Positions 15,201-24,524 of a DNA stretch of 64,000 bases are shown here, piece after piece. This DNA is from Eublepharis macularius. Lineage: Eukaryota; Chordata; Lepidosauria; Squamata; Eublepharidae. Numbering within the stretch: position 1 is the stretch's first letter; each line of letters begins with the position of its first letter. Where the stretch lies: NCBI RefSeq assembly GCF_028583425.1, contig NC_072796.1, forward strand, positions 143,477,464 through 143,541,463, written 5' to 3'. The position numbers and the translations under genes are program-made. The notes beneath the pieces were generated by a model that did no database searches, had not been told where the DNA came from, and saw only the letters and a list, made by a program, of their open reading frames with translations.

Positions 15201-16800
15201 GAATGTCAGAACCTCATCGAGGGCTTGCTCCAGCTGAAGCCAGCAGCCCGCCTGGGGCTGCAGCAAGTTGCCACGCACCGCTGGATGCTGCCCGCCACAT
15301 CTGCCATCTTCCACCGGGTGATGAGCTCCATCGGGGCCCATCCAGAGTGCAGCACAAACCAAGAAAAGCCACCAGCGGCACAAGGTATCGGAAGACGCGC
15401 CCCACAGAGAAGCCCAAGTCTCCTGCCAGGAGAGAGTGCCCAAGGGAAGCAGACAAGCTCAGCTGTATTCACACATGCAGAGCCAGCCCCGGCGTAGACC
15501 TCTCAGCATTCCTGATCTCTCCTTAGCAAGGGACACCGGAGGTTGGGCACATGAGAGAGAGATTGCCAAGGGGCCTGGAGGAGGCCCAGCTAGCTGTGGA
15601 GGAATGGGAGTAGGACCACCTCCACCCACCCCACTGGAGCCAGCTTGCTCTTTTCTGGGGAGGGGGGGCTGCTATGGTGCGCTTACTCTCTCTTCTCCGC
15701 AGTCAGCTTGCTCCCCCTCCCCCCAGCAGTTGAGAGCCCCGGGGGGGGGGGGCTGCAGAGAAGCTGGGACTGGAGGATGAACAGGGAAAGAGGCCTGCAG
15801 CTCAGGGAGGCTCACAGCTTACCCGCCCCCTCCAGTCCCTCTGGACGTGGGAACCACAAGCCCTACTGCCCACTTTCCTGGCACACAGGATGGGTGCCCC
15901 ACTGAGGAAGAGCCACAGACAGCCTGCCAGAAGGCCACAAGTGGCTCCCAAGGCACTGAGCACCACAGAACTAGACATGGCGGCTGAGTCTACCCACCCC
16001 ATTCCTATCATGCTCTCCTTCCAAGGAGCGCAGGTCGGTATACCACGGTTTCCCTCCTGGCACTTTAGCTTCACAACAGCCCTGCGAGGCAGATTAAGCC
16101 AAGGAGGAGTTGCTGCCCCAAGGCTTAGCCCGGCTCTAAGGCCAGCCCCCCAGAACAGAGCCTGACCCCTGGCCTTTGCTCCACACTAGGGCACTCCATC
16201 TTCCAATGCAAGCAGAGCCTCCCCACGGGCCACGGCCCCGGGTCGAGGAAGAGGCAGATTGCCAACTCTGGGCCGGGAGATTCCGGGGGCGGGGAGAGCA
16301 GGAGCCGCGGGGAGGGCCCGCCAGTAACGCGCCGCTGTCTCCGTCCCGCAGCTGAGCCCGGCGGCTCCGCCCCGCACCTGCCCGGCCTGGAGGCCGCCGC
16401 CGCCGCCGCCAAGAGCTCGGAGGGGCCGCCCAAGGAGCCCGGCAAGGCGCTGCCCGCGCCCCGCGCCTCCTCGGCCACCGGCGCCTTCCCCGCGCGGCCC
16501 AAGGGCGAGAAGCGGAGCGGCGAGGGCGCGCCCGGCCACTGCCTGCTGCAGCTGCCGTCGCCGCGCAAGACCGAGCGGCCGCCGCGCCTGGCGCTCTACC
16601 GGCCCAGCCTCTTCACCGGCCTGCAGCCCTTCCACCACCTGCCCAACTTCCGCAAGCCCGGCTCGGCCCTCTCGGCCAGCGCCTACGTGGCCGGCAAGCG
16701 GCTGGCCGACAAGCCCCCCGGGGCGCGGGCGGCGCTGGGCGGGCCCGCCGGCCTCTCCAAGCAGGTGCACTCGCTCTACGCCCTCACGCCCTGCCCCTGA
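245..16800 (+). CDS. TSSK5: Testis-specific serine/threonine kinase 5 (TSSK5), 8 coding exons, 483 aa
   Basis: Exons: 245-448, 7506-7613, 10351-10553, 11294-11349, 11912-12044, 12279-12394, 15202-15384, 16352-16800. All junctions are GT-AG with matching phase and total 1,452 nt. The product is a protein kinase of the CAMK-like TSSK family, expected in spermatids. Visible motifs are the Gly loop GAGAFSKV (34-41), VAIK lysine (72), HRDLK (171-175), DFG (191-193) and APE (216-218), so it looks catalytically intact. The kinase domain spans about 28-302. Residues 303-483 form a tail, mostly from the last GC-rich exon, Ala/Pro-rich and ending in a Phe/Tyr-rich patch. The sequence resembles mouse Tssk5 as I recall it ([23 protein letters not shown]). 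Human TSSK5 is a pseudogene at 8q24.3. The start is the first ATG in the exon; an acceptor-like CAG at 205 suggests an upstream non-coding exon. The tail exon is the least certain part. Confidence 0.9.
449..2646. other. TSSK5 intron 1, proximal part: nothing recognised
   Basis: Non-coding sequence after the exon 1 donor (ATG then GTGAGT). The stretch from about 560 to 900 may be an old interspersed repeat (it opens with a TTTATT-containing stretch), but I could not assign a family. No gene, RNA or tandem array seen. Confidence 0.3.
2647..2840. repeat. Fold-back repeat, family B (hammerhead-like core), with 13-bp target duplication
   Basis: Two inverted arms carry the family signature: ACCAACTTTA.. 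on the left, AAAGTTGGTTA.. on the right, each with an AAGCTT-containing segment. The element is bounded by direct repeats CTTTGAGGAGGTG at 2634-2646 and 2841-2853. The right arm contains CTGATGA (2721-2727), a 6-bp stem with TGTG loop, then GAAA (2745-2748). The right-hand end reads CAGACCAACACGGCCGAC, as in the other copies of the family. The classification as Penelope-like is an inference from these features. Confidence 0.75.
3365..3634. repeat. Penelope-like fold-back insertion (family A), 13-bp target duplication
   Basis: Inverted dimer of a short 3' fragment: the left arm (from 3365) is the reverse complement of the right arm (ending in CCTTCGACA at 3634), with a centre near 3493. The flanks are direct repeats TTACTGTGCTCAA at 3352-3364 and 3635-3647. 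The right arm is about 30 nt longer than the left: the terminal segment GTTCTCCGGCCGTGAAAG.. is on one arm only. Family membership is fixed by the long copy at 19620-20700, which keeps GIY-YIG coding sequence. Fossil, non-coding. Confidence 0.85.
4455..4600 (+). repeat. SINE fragment (shares 3' body with the 5S-derived SINE at 34.47 kb)
   Basis: The stretch ending GTCACCATTAAGTCGATTA and then GACTTGATGG matches the body of the SINE at 34470-34690 (GGGGTCGCCATCAGTCAGC and then GACTTGACGA). It is followed by a short CA-rich tail. The 5' head is not clearly preserved. Confidence 0.55.
5055..5262 (+). repeat. tRNA-derived SINE, degenerate
   Basis: Starts with a tRNA-like head (GTGGTATAGCAGTCAAATA), continues with a conserved body (TGGGTCAGCCACTCCCCTC) and ends in a GTT repeat after GCGCTAAACAAATGAACC. 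This is the usual layout of squamate tRNA-derived SINEs. Confidence 0.6.
5384..5560. repeat. Fold-back repeat, family C (related to family B)
   Basis: Opens with GCAGGATTTGAGTCCAGTGG and closes with TTGGTCTCTAAGGTGCC, inverted relative to each other, with CTGAAGAAGGGAAC.. and CTCAAAAGCTTG in the right arm. Other copies lie at 10.8, 29.1, 37.6, 46.3 and 58.7 kb. It differs from family B in the stem sequence but keeps the AAAGCTT segment. Confidence 0.6.
5850..5945 (+). repeat. CR1 LINE 3' end fragment
   Basis: The 3' signature GTGCAGGGGGTTGGACTAGATGACCC.. followed by TTCCAGCCCTATGATTTTGTG is the conserved tail of amniote CR1 elements. Only the extreme 3' end is present, as expected from 5' truncation. 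Confidence 0.75.
5950..7505. other. TSSK5 intron 1, distal part: nothing recognised
   Basis: Unique-looking intronic sequence up to the exon 2 acceptor at 7505. Short open frames on both strands show no recognisable domain and no splice-compatible continuation. Confidence 0.3.
7614..8751. other. TSSK5 intron 2, first part: probable old interspersed repeat, unassigned
   Basis: The segment 7790-8340 (TTTATTTTCTTTATATGCC onward) looks like a decayed repeat, but I cannot name its family. Nothing else supported before the SINE at 8752. Confidence 0.3.
8752..9012 (-). repeat. tRNA-derived SINE (Sauria/ACA-type), minus strand
   Basis: Reading the minus strand: GAGCCAGTTTGGTGTAGTGG head with A box, then B box, then CCCACCTCACAAGGTGTTTTG body, ending in a (TTG)/(TTA) tail (here AATAATAATAACAACAAC). 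The same family occurs on the + strand at 26401 and 59693. Confidence 0.85.
9013..10350. other. TSSK5 intron 2, distal part: nothing recognised
   Basis: Intronic sequence up to the exon 3 acceptor at 10350. No repeat family, RNA gene or conserved open frame recognised. Confidence 0.3.
10790..10880 (+). repeat. Family C fold-back repeat fragment
   Basis: GAGCTCTGCCTCTCGAAAGC and the downstream AGATCTAGTTGGGCC match one arm of the family C repeats. The inverted partner is missing or decayed. Confidence 0.4.
11590..11770 (-). repeat. tRNA-derived SINE fragment
   Basis: TTTATCCTCATGACAACCAC, GGTAGGTTCAGTGG, CCCAAGGTCACCCAGAGAGC and GGGATTAGAACCCAGATCC form the reverse-oriented body and B-box side of a common squamate SINE. 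A second copy with the same order is at 40590-40770. Confidence 0.6.
12919..13085 (+). repeat. Penelope-like 3' fragment (family A), single arm
   Basis: Only one arm is present, from CACTGTGACACTGAGAG to the full terminal CTTCGACAATACAT. This is the one family A copy of five here that is not an inverted dimer. It abuts the inverted-repeat element beginning near 13088. Confidence 0.75.
13088..13735. repeat. Unclassified element with ~49-bp terminal inverted repeats
   Basis: The left end (13088-13136, ATACTCCAATACAGTTTTTC..) is matched by the reverse complement of 13687-13735 with a few differences, including the shared TTTTTCAGTACAAAAATAT. The 550-bp interior has no convincing open frame and includes a TA-rich run near 13630. 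It directly follows the end of a Penelope-like fragment. No clear target duplication. It may be a MITE or another fold-back retroelement. Confidence 0.6.
14492..14898. mobile_element. MITE with ~80-bp terminal inverted repeats
   Basis: The left end AAACTACACGAGACGC.. with GTAGTCTTACAAAGAACAGC is mirrored by the right end reading, on the minus strand, AAACTACACAAGATGC.. with GTAGTCTTACAAAGGACAGC. Arms are about 80 bp and diverged by several positions. The interior is non-coding. The element lies in TSSK5 intron 6. The superfamily is uncertain because the target duplication is not clear. Confidence 0.75.
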
Positions 16801-17200
16801 GCCGCCGCCGCCGCCCCGACCTGGACCGCCCCGGCCCCGGCCGTGCAGGGCGTGCGCCCCGGCCGCTGCGCGCCCCTCTCCCTGCAGCGCGGAGCGCCGA
16901 GACCTCCGGCTCGGCGCGGCCGCCTGGCGCCGCCTCTGTGCACCTTGAATATTACTCGCAGCGCTTCGCTGTCCCCACTCAGTGCGCCCCGTGGAGCTTC
17001 TTCGTCGCGCCGCGCGGCGCCCGGCCCGAGCGCGCTGGCGCAGGCCCGCAGCCCCCTCGCAAGGAAGGCGCCGCCGCCGCGGGCTCCCTAGCCAGGCACT
17101 TCAGCCGGGGAGGCAGGCAGGCCGGCCGTGGGCCGGAGCGGGGCGGCTCTCCCTGTCCTTGCTTCTCCGGCGCCGCGGCCCTTCAAGGGGCCTGCAGCAC
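16290..17200. other. CpG-dense block over the TSSK5 last exon and 3' flank
   Basis: G+C and CpG rise sharply at 16.29 kb, cover the terminal TSSK5 exon (16352-16800) and continue about 400 bp past the stop. A CpG island at a 3' end is unusual. It could be an intragenic or antisense promoter, or simply biased codon use in an Ala/Pro/Arg-rich tail on a GC-rich microchromosome. No polyadenylation signal for TSSK5 is obvious between 16.8 and 17.5 kb. Confidence 0.5.
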
Positions 17201-17221
17201 TCCCTGTTCCCTGAACGTTGA

Positions 17222-17312
17222 CAGCACAATCCTAGGCAGAGTTACGCCAGTCTAAGCCCACTGAAATCAATGAGCTTCGACTGGAGAAACTCTGCTTAGG
17301 ACTGCACTGTGA
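17222..17312. mobile_element. Short palindromic MITE
   Basis: CAGCACAATCCTAGGCAGAG at the left is the inverted counterpart of CTCTGCTTAGGACTGCACTG at the right, with AAGCCCACTGAAATCAATG near the centre. This is a common squamate palindromic repeat. A half copy occurs near 29635-29680 (AATCCTGCAAAGAGTTACTC). Confidence 0.65.
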
Positions 17313-17499
17313 ATCTGCTTCAGAGGCAGAGCAGCCCTTGCCCCTCACCGGCACGCTCTGCCTCGCCACCCAAAGGGCCTTGGCACCACGCCAGCCGCCT
17401 GGCTTAGTCCAGCTCTGGAGGAGGGGGGGGGAACCGATCACTGCAGGGGCCCCACCACAGCCACATCAGACCCTGAAGCAAAGTTCAGTGTTGATTTCT

Positions 17500-17505
17500 T
17501 TTATT
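17500..17505 (-). terminator. Candidate HGH1 polyadenylation signal (AATAAA on minus strand)
   Basis: TTTATT on the + strand reads AATAAA on the minus strand, about 1.2 kb downstream of the HGH1 stop and between the two convergent genes. It is the first canonical hexamer I noticed downstream; closer variants were not excluded. Confidence 0.3.
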
Positions 17506-17713
17506 GTCCACCTCTTGCTGAGACTTGGCTGGATGCTGACTCTGCCTGCACCCCTCCTCCCGATTCTGCCATCCCCCAAAGATTTCTTTCAGTCTTCTAT
17601 CTGCCCCATTCCCTAATCCGCAGCAGAAAAACTATTTCTTTTGGTGTCCTCTTCATCCTAACAAACCCCAAATTTCACATTGCTCCTCTTGGCCACAGCT
17701 CAATGCTCTTTCT

Positions 17714-17762
17714 TTTTCTTTCTTTCTTCCTCTCTCTCTCTCTCTCTCACACACAAACACAG
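17714..17762. repeat. Microsatellite (CTTT/TC/CA)
   Basis: Run of CTTT units, then (TC)n, then (CA)-like units, between the convergent ends of TSSK5 and HGH1. Confidence 0.85.
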
Positions 17763-18700
17763 GCACACAAACATGCAGTTTTCCTCAGGCGTTCATTTAG
17801 GAGGCTCGCCCAAGTGCCCGGCTTCCACGGCCTGATGGTGCCGTTTTCAACCCCCTTGTCATGACAAAGGACTCTGCTCAGCACAGCCTTTCCCCGGGGC
17901 CTCGCGCTCTCTGTCTCGGGCACTGACCAATGCAAAATGGACTGGAGTGCCGCCGCCTTCCCCCAAGGCCTTCCGGTTATGGCTTTGGCATTCCCAGTCC
18001 CTCATTCTTCCCTGTTTCCTTTGCAGAATCAAGGGCAGTGCCCCTCGGATCACCCACACGTGTATCCAGTTCTCCGTCATGGGGCTGCCCACCAGGCAGG
18101 GTCGAAAGGAGCTCAATTCCCCTGCTATGCACCCAACCCGTTCCCAAAGCCGGCTAGTAATCCACAGCCTGTCACCTCTGAGAAGTGTCGAGAACAGCCC
18201 CACACAGCCCAAGTCTGCACTTCCCTCTTCTCCGTACTGCTCCACTCCCCCCCCCCCATTTTAGCACTAGTATTGCAGATGTTCCAGCGCACATTCAGCT
18301 GGGAGGGGGCCATGGGGTCCTGGGCCCGGCCAGGAGATCCAGCTACAAGGTGTCCTTTCCACCTGCCACTCGGATGGCAGGGACCTCCCAGACAAGATCC
18401 AGGCAGGAGCCAAGGTCCTTCAGTGCTGCGGGAATGCGGTGGGGCTGCCTGCTGATGCTGCTTTCTCTCGGGGGGGGGGGGGGACCTCTGCTTGCTTGCA
18501 GCTGCTGAAAAGGAAAGCCTCGGCTGCAGGTTCTGCTCAGCAACAAAGATCTCTGCAGTCCACGGCTGCTGAGCAGGTGCCAGGTGGGCATTCCTCCCAA
18601 GGGACAACTGACACAAAAGGGCAAGTTGTTGTGGTCCAGTCAGCCTGGCCACCAAGCCAGCGGGGAGGCAGGCATGCCCAGGGCTTCTGGGCTCCAGGGC

Positions 18701-21700
18701 TCAGACCGCCTGCCTGTCATCGCTGCCAGAGGCAGCCTGCTGGCGCTCCTCCTCTTCCCGATCCAGGCGCTGCAGCTGCTCCTCGACTTCTGCAGGGACC
18801 TCCACCTCCAACAGGTTTTCCATCCCAGGGCCTGGCTCCTCGCCAATCAGCACCTGCTCAAGGCAAACAAAACCAGAGGAGATGGCCCCTCGTTCCCAAT
18901 GCCCGGCATGTGCCGGGGCAGAGGCGGAGCTGCCCCACAAAGGGAGAGGCAGACTTCCCAAAGCAAGGCACAAAACAGTCCCTGGCTGTGCTCAGGCTCC
19001 CCGAGCATCCGTGAACAGCCACGACTGAGCTAGAGCCGGACTTCCTCGCCTTCTCACGGGAGCTGCTTTTCCTCCCCCTCCTCCCCCACTGCACATCTGA
19101 CATTGTGCCCCCCCCATTCAAAGCAAAGCAGGCCCAGGCCAGAGCAGACACAATTCCAGCACGGAAGCCCCCAAGACTGTCCCTCCCGCAATGACTGCTG
19201 CAGGCCCTCAAGCACGGGGCTGAGGGGGACGTGGCACTGCTTCCGTGGGACCCTGCTAAGGGGTGCGTTCACAAATGAGAGCCCCCCCCAACCACCCTGC
19301 TCATAGAGCTGCACTCTCTATAGGGCATTCTACACCCACTCCCCCACCCCACAAAAGCCAGGATAGGTGGTTGGGGCTCCCCCCTTACCAGTATCAACTT
19401 TTCACAGGCTGCCAGGACACCTGGGTCTGCTTCCCATTTGTGCAGCTCCCGTAGGATAAAATAGGCGCCCCTTTCTCGTACCAGCTGCCGCCCCGGCTTC
19501 GTAGCTGTGAGCTGTCAAGGGATGCAGGGAAGACCACTCACTCCTGAGGGGGACATCTGCCCACGGGCATGAGTCCACAACCAAGCAGCCCAACGGGGTA
19601 CTGAACAGGAGGGCACTTATGGTTGTTGTGGGTTTTCCAGGCTGTATTGCCGTGGTCTTGGCATTGTAGTTCCTGACGTTTCGCCAGCAGCTGTGGCTGG
19701 CATCTTCAGAGGTGTAGCACCAAAAGACAGAGATCTCTCAGTGTCACAGTGTGGAAAAGATGTTGGCAGGTCATTTGTATCTACTCAGGAGGGGTGGGGT
19801 TGAGCTGAGTCATCCTGTAAGAGTTTCCCAGGGTGTGGAATGCTAATGGCGGGAGGCTTCACTGTATCCTGAGGAGGTTCTTTTGCATATGGATTGGTGC
19901 TTGATGTGCTAATCTTCTCTGCAGGGCTATTGTCGGGTGTAGAGTGTTTTGTTAGCCTGGTGTTTTTCAGAACTGGAAACCATGCTCTGTTCATTGTTAA
20001 GGTTTCTTCTTTCCTGTTGAAGTTTTGCTTATGCTTGTGAATTTCAATGGCTTCCCTGTGCAGTCTGACAAAGTAGTTGGAAGTGTTGTCCAGTATTTTG
20101 GTGTCATGGAATAAGATACTGTGCCCTGTTTGAGTTAGGCTATGTTCAGCCACTGCTGATTTTTCAGGTTGTCCAAGTCTGCAGTGTCTTTCATGTTCTT
20201 TTATTCTTGTCTGGACTTTGTCAGACTGCACAGGGAAGCCATTGAAATTCACAAGCATAAGCAAAACTTCAACAGGAAAGAAGAAACCTTAAGAATGAAC
20301 AGAGCATGGTTTCCAGTTCTGAAAAACACCAGGCTAACAAAACATTCTATCCCTGACAATAGCCCTGCAGAGAGGATTAGCACATCAAGTACCAATCCAT
20401 ATGCAAAAGAACCTCCTCAGGATACAGTGAAGCCTCCCGCCATTAGCATTCCACACCCTGGGAAACTCTTACAGGATGACTCAGCTCAACCCCACCCCTC
20501 CTGAGTAGATACAAATGACCTACATCTTTTCCACACTGTGACACTGAGAGATCTCTGTCTTTTGGTGCTACACCTCTGAAGATGCCAGCCACAGCTGCTG
20601 GCGAAACGTCAGGAACTACAATGCCAAGACCACGGCAATACAGCCCGGAAAACCCACAACAACCATCGTTCTCTGGCCGTGAAAGCCTTCGACAATACAT
20701 CAGGAGGGCACTTACACCATCTTGCTGGTGCCAACATTGGGGTGGGAAGGTTTTGGACCATCCTAAAATTTCACCAGGCACAGAGAATGGTGGGTCTGGC
20801 TGGGCCTGCCTGTTTATGCTCAGCCAACAGCCCAGTTCATGTATCAAAGCGGTCAAGAGGAGCCCGGGCTGTACCCCTTCGGAGAGTTGGGGGCTGGAGG
20901 AGCATCTCGAGTCGATGTTCCTCCATATGTAACATGCCCTCCGTGCACAAAACTTGAATGCCAGTGAGAAAGGCTCTAGCCCAACTTTTATTCGTTATAT
21001 TTTGCTCTATTCACAGCCCTCCTTTCTCACTAAGGTTCCAGTGGATTCCACAGTGTAAAACAATGCACAAAAATTAGAAACCATGCAAAAAAGTATCAGA
21101 CGTGATAGGTCAAACTGCAAAAAAATGGAAGTGCCGCAGAAGAAAACAAAGTAGTCAGAGCAGAACCTGCTGAACGATAGGAGAATGGGTGAGGCACGCA
21201 TACTCCGCTGGAGCTCAGTTACTACTGGGAGTTATGCATTCTGCACCAACTGGGGTTTCCAAGTAGCTTTCAAGGTCAGGTCCACGTAGAGTGCAGTACA
21301 ATAGTCCAGTCCAAATGCTTCAACAAAATGCACAGTCCACCGAATCAAAGCCTGCAGCTCAATCCAACAGGAGCAGCCAAGAAGCATGGCTTTTGTTGAC
21401 CCCCATCTGAATATAATGTAACCCACTGGAGCCACGAGCACCATCTCTGCCCCATAGCCTGGCAGCAGACTGAAAAGGGTCCGGAGCAGACCTGGAGCTG
21501 GTCCACCGCTGCTCTCTCTGTCTCTTTGCCCAGAAAGGGCAGATTGCAAACTGAGTGGTACTTGGCCACATCATGTTTCTGTAGGGATGGTTCTTTAAGT
21601 AGCGGATGGATACCTGCCTCTTTGCGTGCCCCCCCCCCCCGGGAAGGCGCCTTGAGCCACTGATTGATTTATGATGGGCATCAAGGGCTCATTAGTGCAG

Positions 21701-24224
21701 TCCCTGCCAAACTTTAGCAACCAGGGTGGGCACGGATCTGGAGCACGGGAGGTGGCATTCGCAGATCCCTGACGCTCTAGTTTCCTCTGTGACAGGAAGC
21801 CGTGAGCGTCCCATTTGAAGAAACTTTCCATCACCTGCTCCCACCACGGGTTTAAAGTGGGACAGACCAACCACAAGTTGACCCCTCCTGGGAACTGAGC
21901 TCAGGGGTCCTCGTGATCCACAGCAGCTGCCTGAGGGGAAAGCAGAGGACAGCCCAGGCCCCAGGTGCCTCCACAAGCAAAGGCGGGGACAGGGGCAATA
22001 AAAGCCAGTGGGAATGGCAACGGGCAGGGAGCAAACATGTCTTTGCTTTTAGGGGAGGATCCCATCAATTCATAATCCAGGTTTTCAAGGAATTGTGCTG
22101 GAGCAAGGATGTGCGGAAGAGGCAGCCATCTGGCTAGGGGGTTGCGGTTGAAAGGGCAAGCCCAGGCCGTGTGCAAAGCGCTGAACATCCCGGCTTATAA
22201 AAGCCGTTATCGTCCCTGCTCACTCACACACACACAAATCAGGTTCTGAAACGTTGCAAAATTTTGCCCCAAGAGTACAAGCTCCTTGTCTCCTTAGAAT
22301 GACCAGAAATGCTAAAGAAGAAATCTGCAATACGCAGGAGACCAAACTGCAACAGGTACCAGGTGTGGCACGTGGGCAGTCACTGCATACCAAGCCATGC
22401 CGACGGGGCCCGCTGGCCTTGGCATTTAGAAGAGAACTCACCAGCAGGACGGTCTCTAGGAGCATCTTCCGGATGTCAGGGTCCGGCTCCCGCTGCTTCT
22501 CTGGTGGCAAGTACTGCAAGTCCAAGGGCAGTCCTGTGGCCAAGAGCAGGGAGGTCAGCAACCCCCCAGGCCCTGCCCAGCTGCACAGCACCAGGGTCCA
22601 ATTTCCCAGGTCCCACGGAGGCCCCAGCTCAAGGCCCTCAGCACGTTCTGGCCACAGGAGGCCCCGGCTGGGCTCTTCTCGCAGCCTGTCTGCTCACAAG
22701 GCAACCGGTGCGGTTCCTGCTTCATCCACCACCTCCCCCTTTCCAGACGGGACCTACTTTCCATCTCGTCCTCTGGAAACTCCTCGGGGCCAGCCAGGGG
22801 GAGCAGCAGGAAGGGCAGCAGGTCCACTTGGTCGCTCAGCAGCCACTTGTGGTGCCCTGCAAGACAGGCAAGCCACACTGCCACCCTGTCTAGGCCCAGA
22901 GGTAGAACACCTTCCGTTTCAGAAGATGGGCACCAGGCAGGTAACAACAAGGTAGCAGGACACAGGAACCTCAGGATCTGCAGTCAGACCAAACCGCAGA
23001 GCCCAGACCCAACCCAGGCCCTGCTAGACTGAGACGCCACAGCCCAGCCCTTGCTAAAGGCCTTCTGGAAAGCAGAAGCCTTTTCCAGTCTTCCAGAAGG
23101 GAACCAACGTACCAATGTACCTGTCAGGGGAGTGAGTGATCTCCAGCCCCACACCATCAGCACTCAGGGCAGAACTTGGGGACAAAGCCTGGGGCAAAGC
23201 CCAGGCCACCCTGAGCCCTCCCTCCAGGTGCCCAGGCCAGCCCCCGCTCAGCCCCCCCTCCTCACCGTAGTCAAAGCAGCAGTTCCGGAGCGTCCCGACC
23301 ACCCCCCCTCTGCGGAGGGATGAGCCAGAAGATTGGGTATACGGCAGCAGCCTCTGCACCACGCACCTGGGGCGAGCAGAAAGGACAGCAGGCGTCAGAA
23401 GGGGACCCACGTGGAGGCAGAGGCTCCCTTCCCATCAGCACTGTAGAGAAGGCCCATTATCAAAGGGCACCTTTTCTCAAGGTCTCCCATGGGGGGGGGG
23501 TCTGTGTGTTTGGGGGGTGGGGGGGTTCAGCAAAGGAAGTGCTGCCAGACCCACATCGCCCAGCTCAGATGTGCCACCCTTTCCCCCAAAGGCACCTTCC
23601 AGGCTCTTCTGCAGCACTCAGCCTCTCTGCCCGTCCCCCTGTCCGATGCACGTCATAACGCGCCCCCCCCCTCCGCCCCAGCCCCTCCACCTGCCTGGAT
23701 CTGTCCAAGAGGAAGCCTCGGGCTTGAGGGAGTTGGCTCAGGTTCGACAGCAGAGGCCCCAGGTAGTGCAGAGAAGCCTTGGCATTGAACCCTTCGGTGC
23801 AGAAAGCATCCACAACTGCCGCGAGCCCCCCGGCCTCCTGCTGCAGAGCCACCAAGAGATCCCGGCAAGAGGCCTCTTCTCGAGACAGGTTGGAGAGGAC
23901 GGCACAGGCCTGGTCAGCCAATGGGTAGCCAGGGTCCAGCACACGCTGCAGCAGGGTGGGCAGCCCTTTCTTCAAGGCCTGGTGGGCCCCTGGCTCCGAG
24001 GCCAGGTTAATGACAGCACGGTAGGCGTCTTTCGCTACTGCCCCAGAGGCATCTCCAGTCAAGGCCAGCAAAGCTTCCACGAAGTCAGGCCGTGTGGCCA
24101 GCAGCTGCCTGCCCTCCGGACCACCCGTAAGCCCCATAACATACTGGGTGGCGTGGCCTTTCAGGTCCAAGCGGGTCTCGGGGTGCAGGAATGCCAGCAG
24201 CTCCTGGGCCTGCTGCTCGTCCAT
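18701..24224 (-). CDS. HGH1: HGH1 homolog (FAM203), armadillo-type chaperone factor, 6 coding exons, 365 aa
   Basis: Exons on the minus strand, in coding order: 24224-23695, 23366-23266, 22856-22758, 22533-22442, 19511-19389, 18853-18701. The total is 1,098 nt in frame. HGH1 is a cytosolic ARM/HEAT-repeat protein that, in yeast, works with the TRiC chaperonin in folding eEF2. Recognisable segments match human HGH1 throughout: FNAKASLHYLGPLLSNLSQ, RCVVQRLLPYTQ, RRGGVVGTLRNCCF, LLPFLLLPLAGPEEF, DLQYLPPEKQREPDPDIRKM, VLIGEEPGPGMENLLEV. Human HGH1 is 390 aa. The ATG at 24224 was chosen because an acceptor (polypyrimidine then CAG) ends at 24243, giving 18 nt of leader. An ATG at 24248 would lie inside that intron. 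The first coding intron uses a GC donor (23694-23693), the only choice that keeps phase and the conserved RCVVQ. The gene is convergent with TSSK5. Confidence 0.95.
19620..20700. repeat. 1.08-kb Penelope-like inverted dimer (family A) retaining GIY-YIG coding remnants on both arms
   Basis: Bounded by direct repeats CAGGAGGGCACTTA (19606-19619 and 20701-20714). The left arm reads on the minus strand and the right arm on the plus strand. Both carry the C-terminal endonuclease-like region typical of Penelope-like elements, with signatures KSAVAEHSL, EAIEIHKHKQNFNRKE and NRAWFPVL, followed by the 3' region shared with the short copies. The arms differ in length, the left extending further 5'. As in the other dimers, only one arm has the terminal CTTCGACAATACAT. 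It lies in HGH1 intron 4 (counting coding introns), just upstream, in gene terms, of exon 5. Fossil. Confidence 0.88.
20715..22441. other. HGH1 intron 4: LINE-like fragment and unassigned sequence
   Basis: 21225-21560 contains CATTCTGCACCAACTGGGG, GTAGAGTGCAGTACAATAGT and similar phrases that recur at 26.88 kb. These are typical of an L2/CR1-group LINE read on the minus strand. The rest shows nothing recognisable. A short CA run is at 22225. Confidence 0.4.
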
Positions 24225-24524
24225 GTCAGGAACTCCTGGAACCTGCATGGGTAAAAGGAACCTCAACAGCTGGCCTGCCAGGAACCCCCCGAACTGCTCA
24301 GAACGGGGCACAGCTGCAGGACTCCTGGCCGTCACAAAGCCCTATTTTCTGCCACAAGGGCAGTCAGGAAGAACGAGAGGAGGTGGGATTGCCAGCTCCA
24401 GACTGTTGTTGTGGTTGTTGTTGTTATCCCCCCTTTCTGACAGATTATACAGTACAAGTGACAATACAATATAATCAACAGCTGGGACATTCACTGAGCA
24501 AAGTGCAATCATGAACAACAGTTG

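Noticed and set aside
16186-16770. Minus-strand 194-codon frame opposite the TSSK5 last exon
   Set aside because: Antisense shadow of a GC-rich exon; the plus strand gives an in-phase continuation of TSSK5.
24246-24248. ATG at 24248 as HGH1 start
   Set aside because: It overlaps the CATGCAG splice acceptor, so it is most likely intronic.
23517-24254. Plus-strand 245-codon frame over HGH1 exon 1
   Set aside because: Antisense to a well-conserved HGH1 exon.
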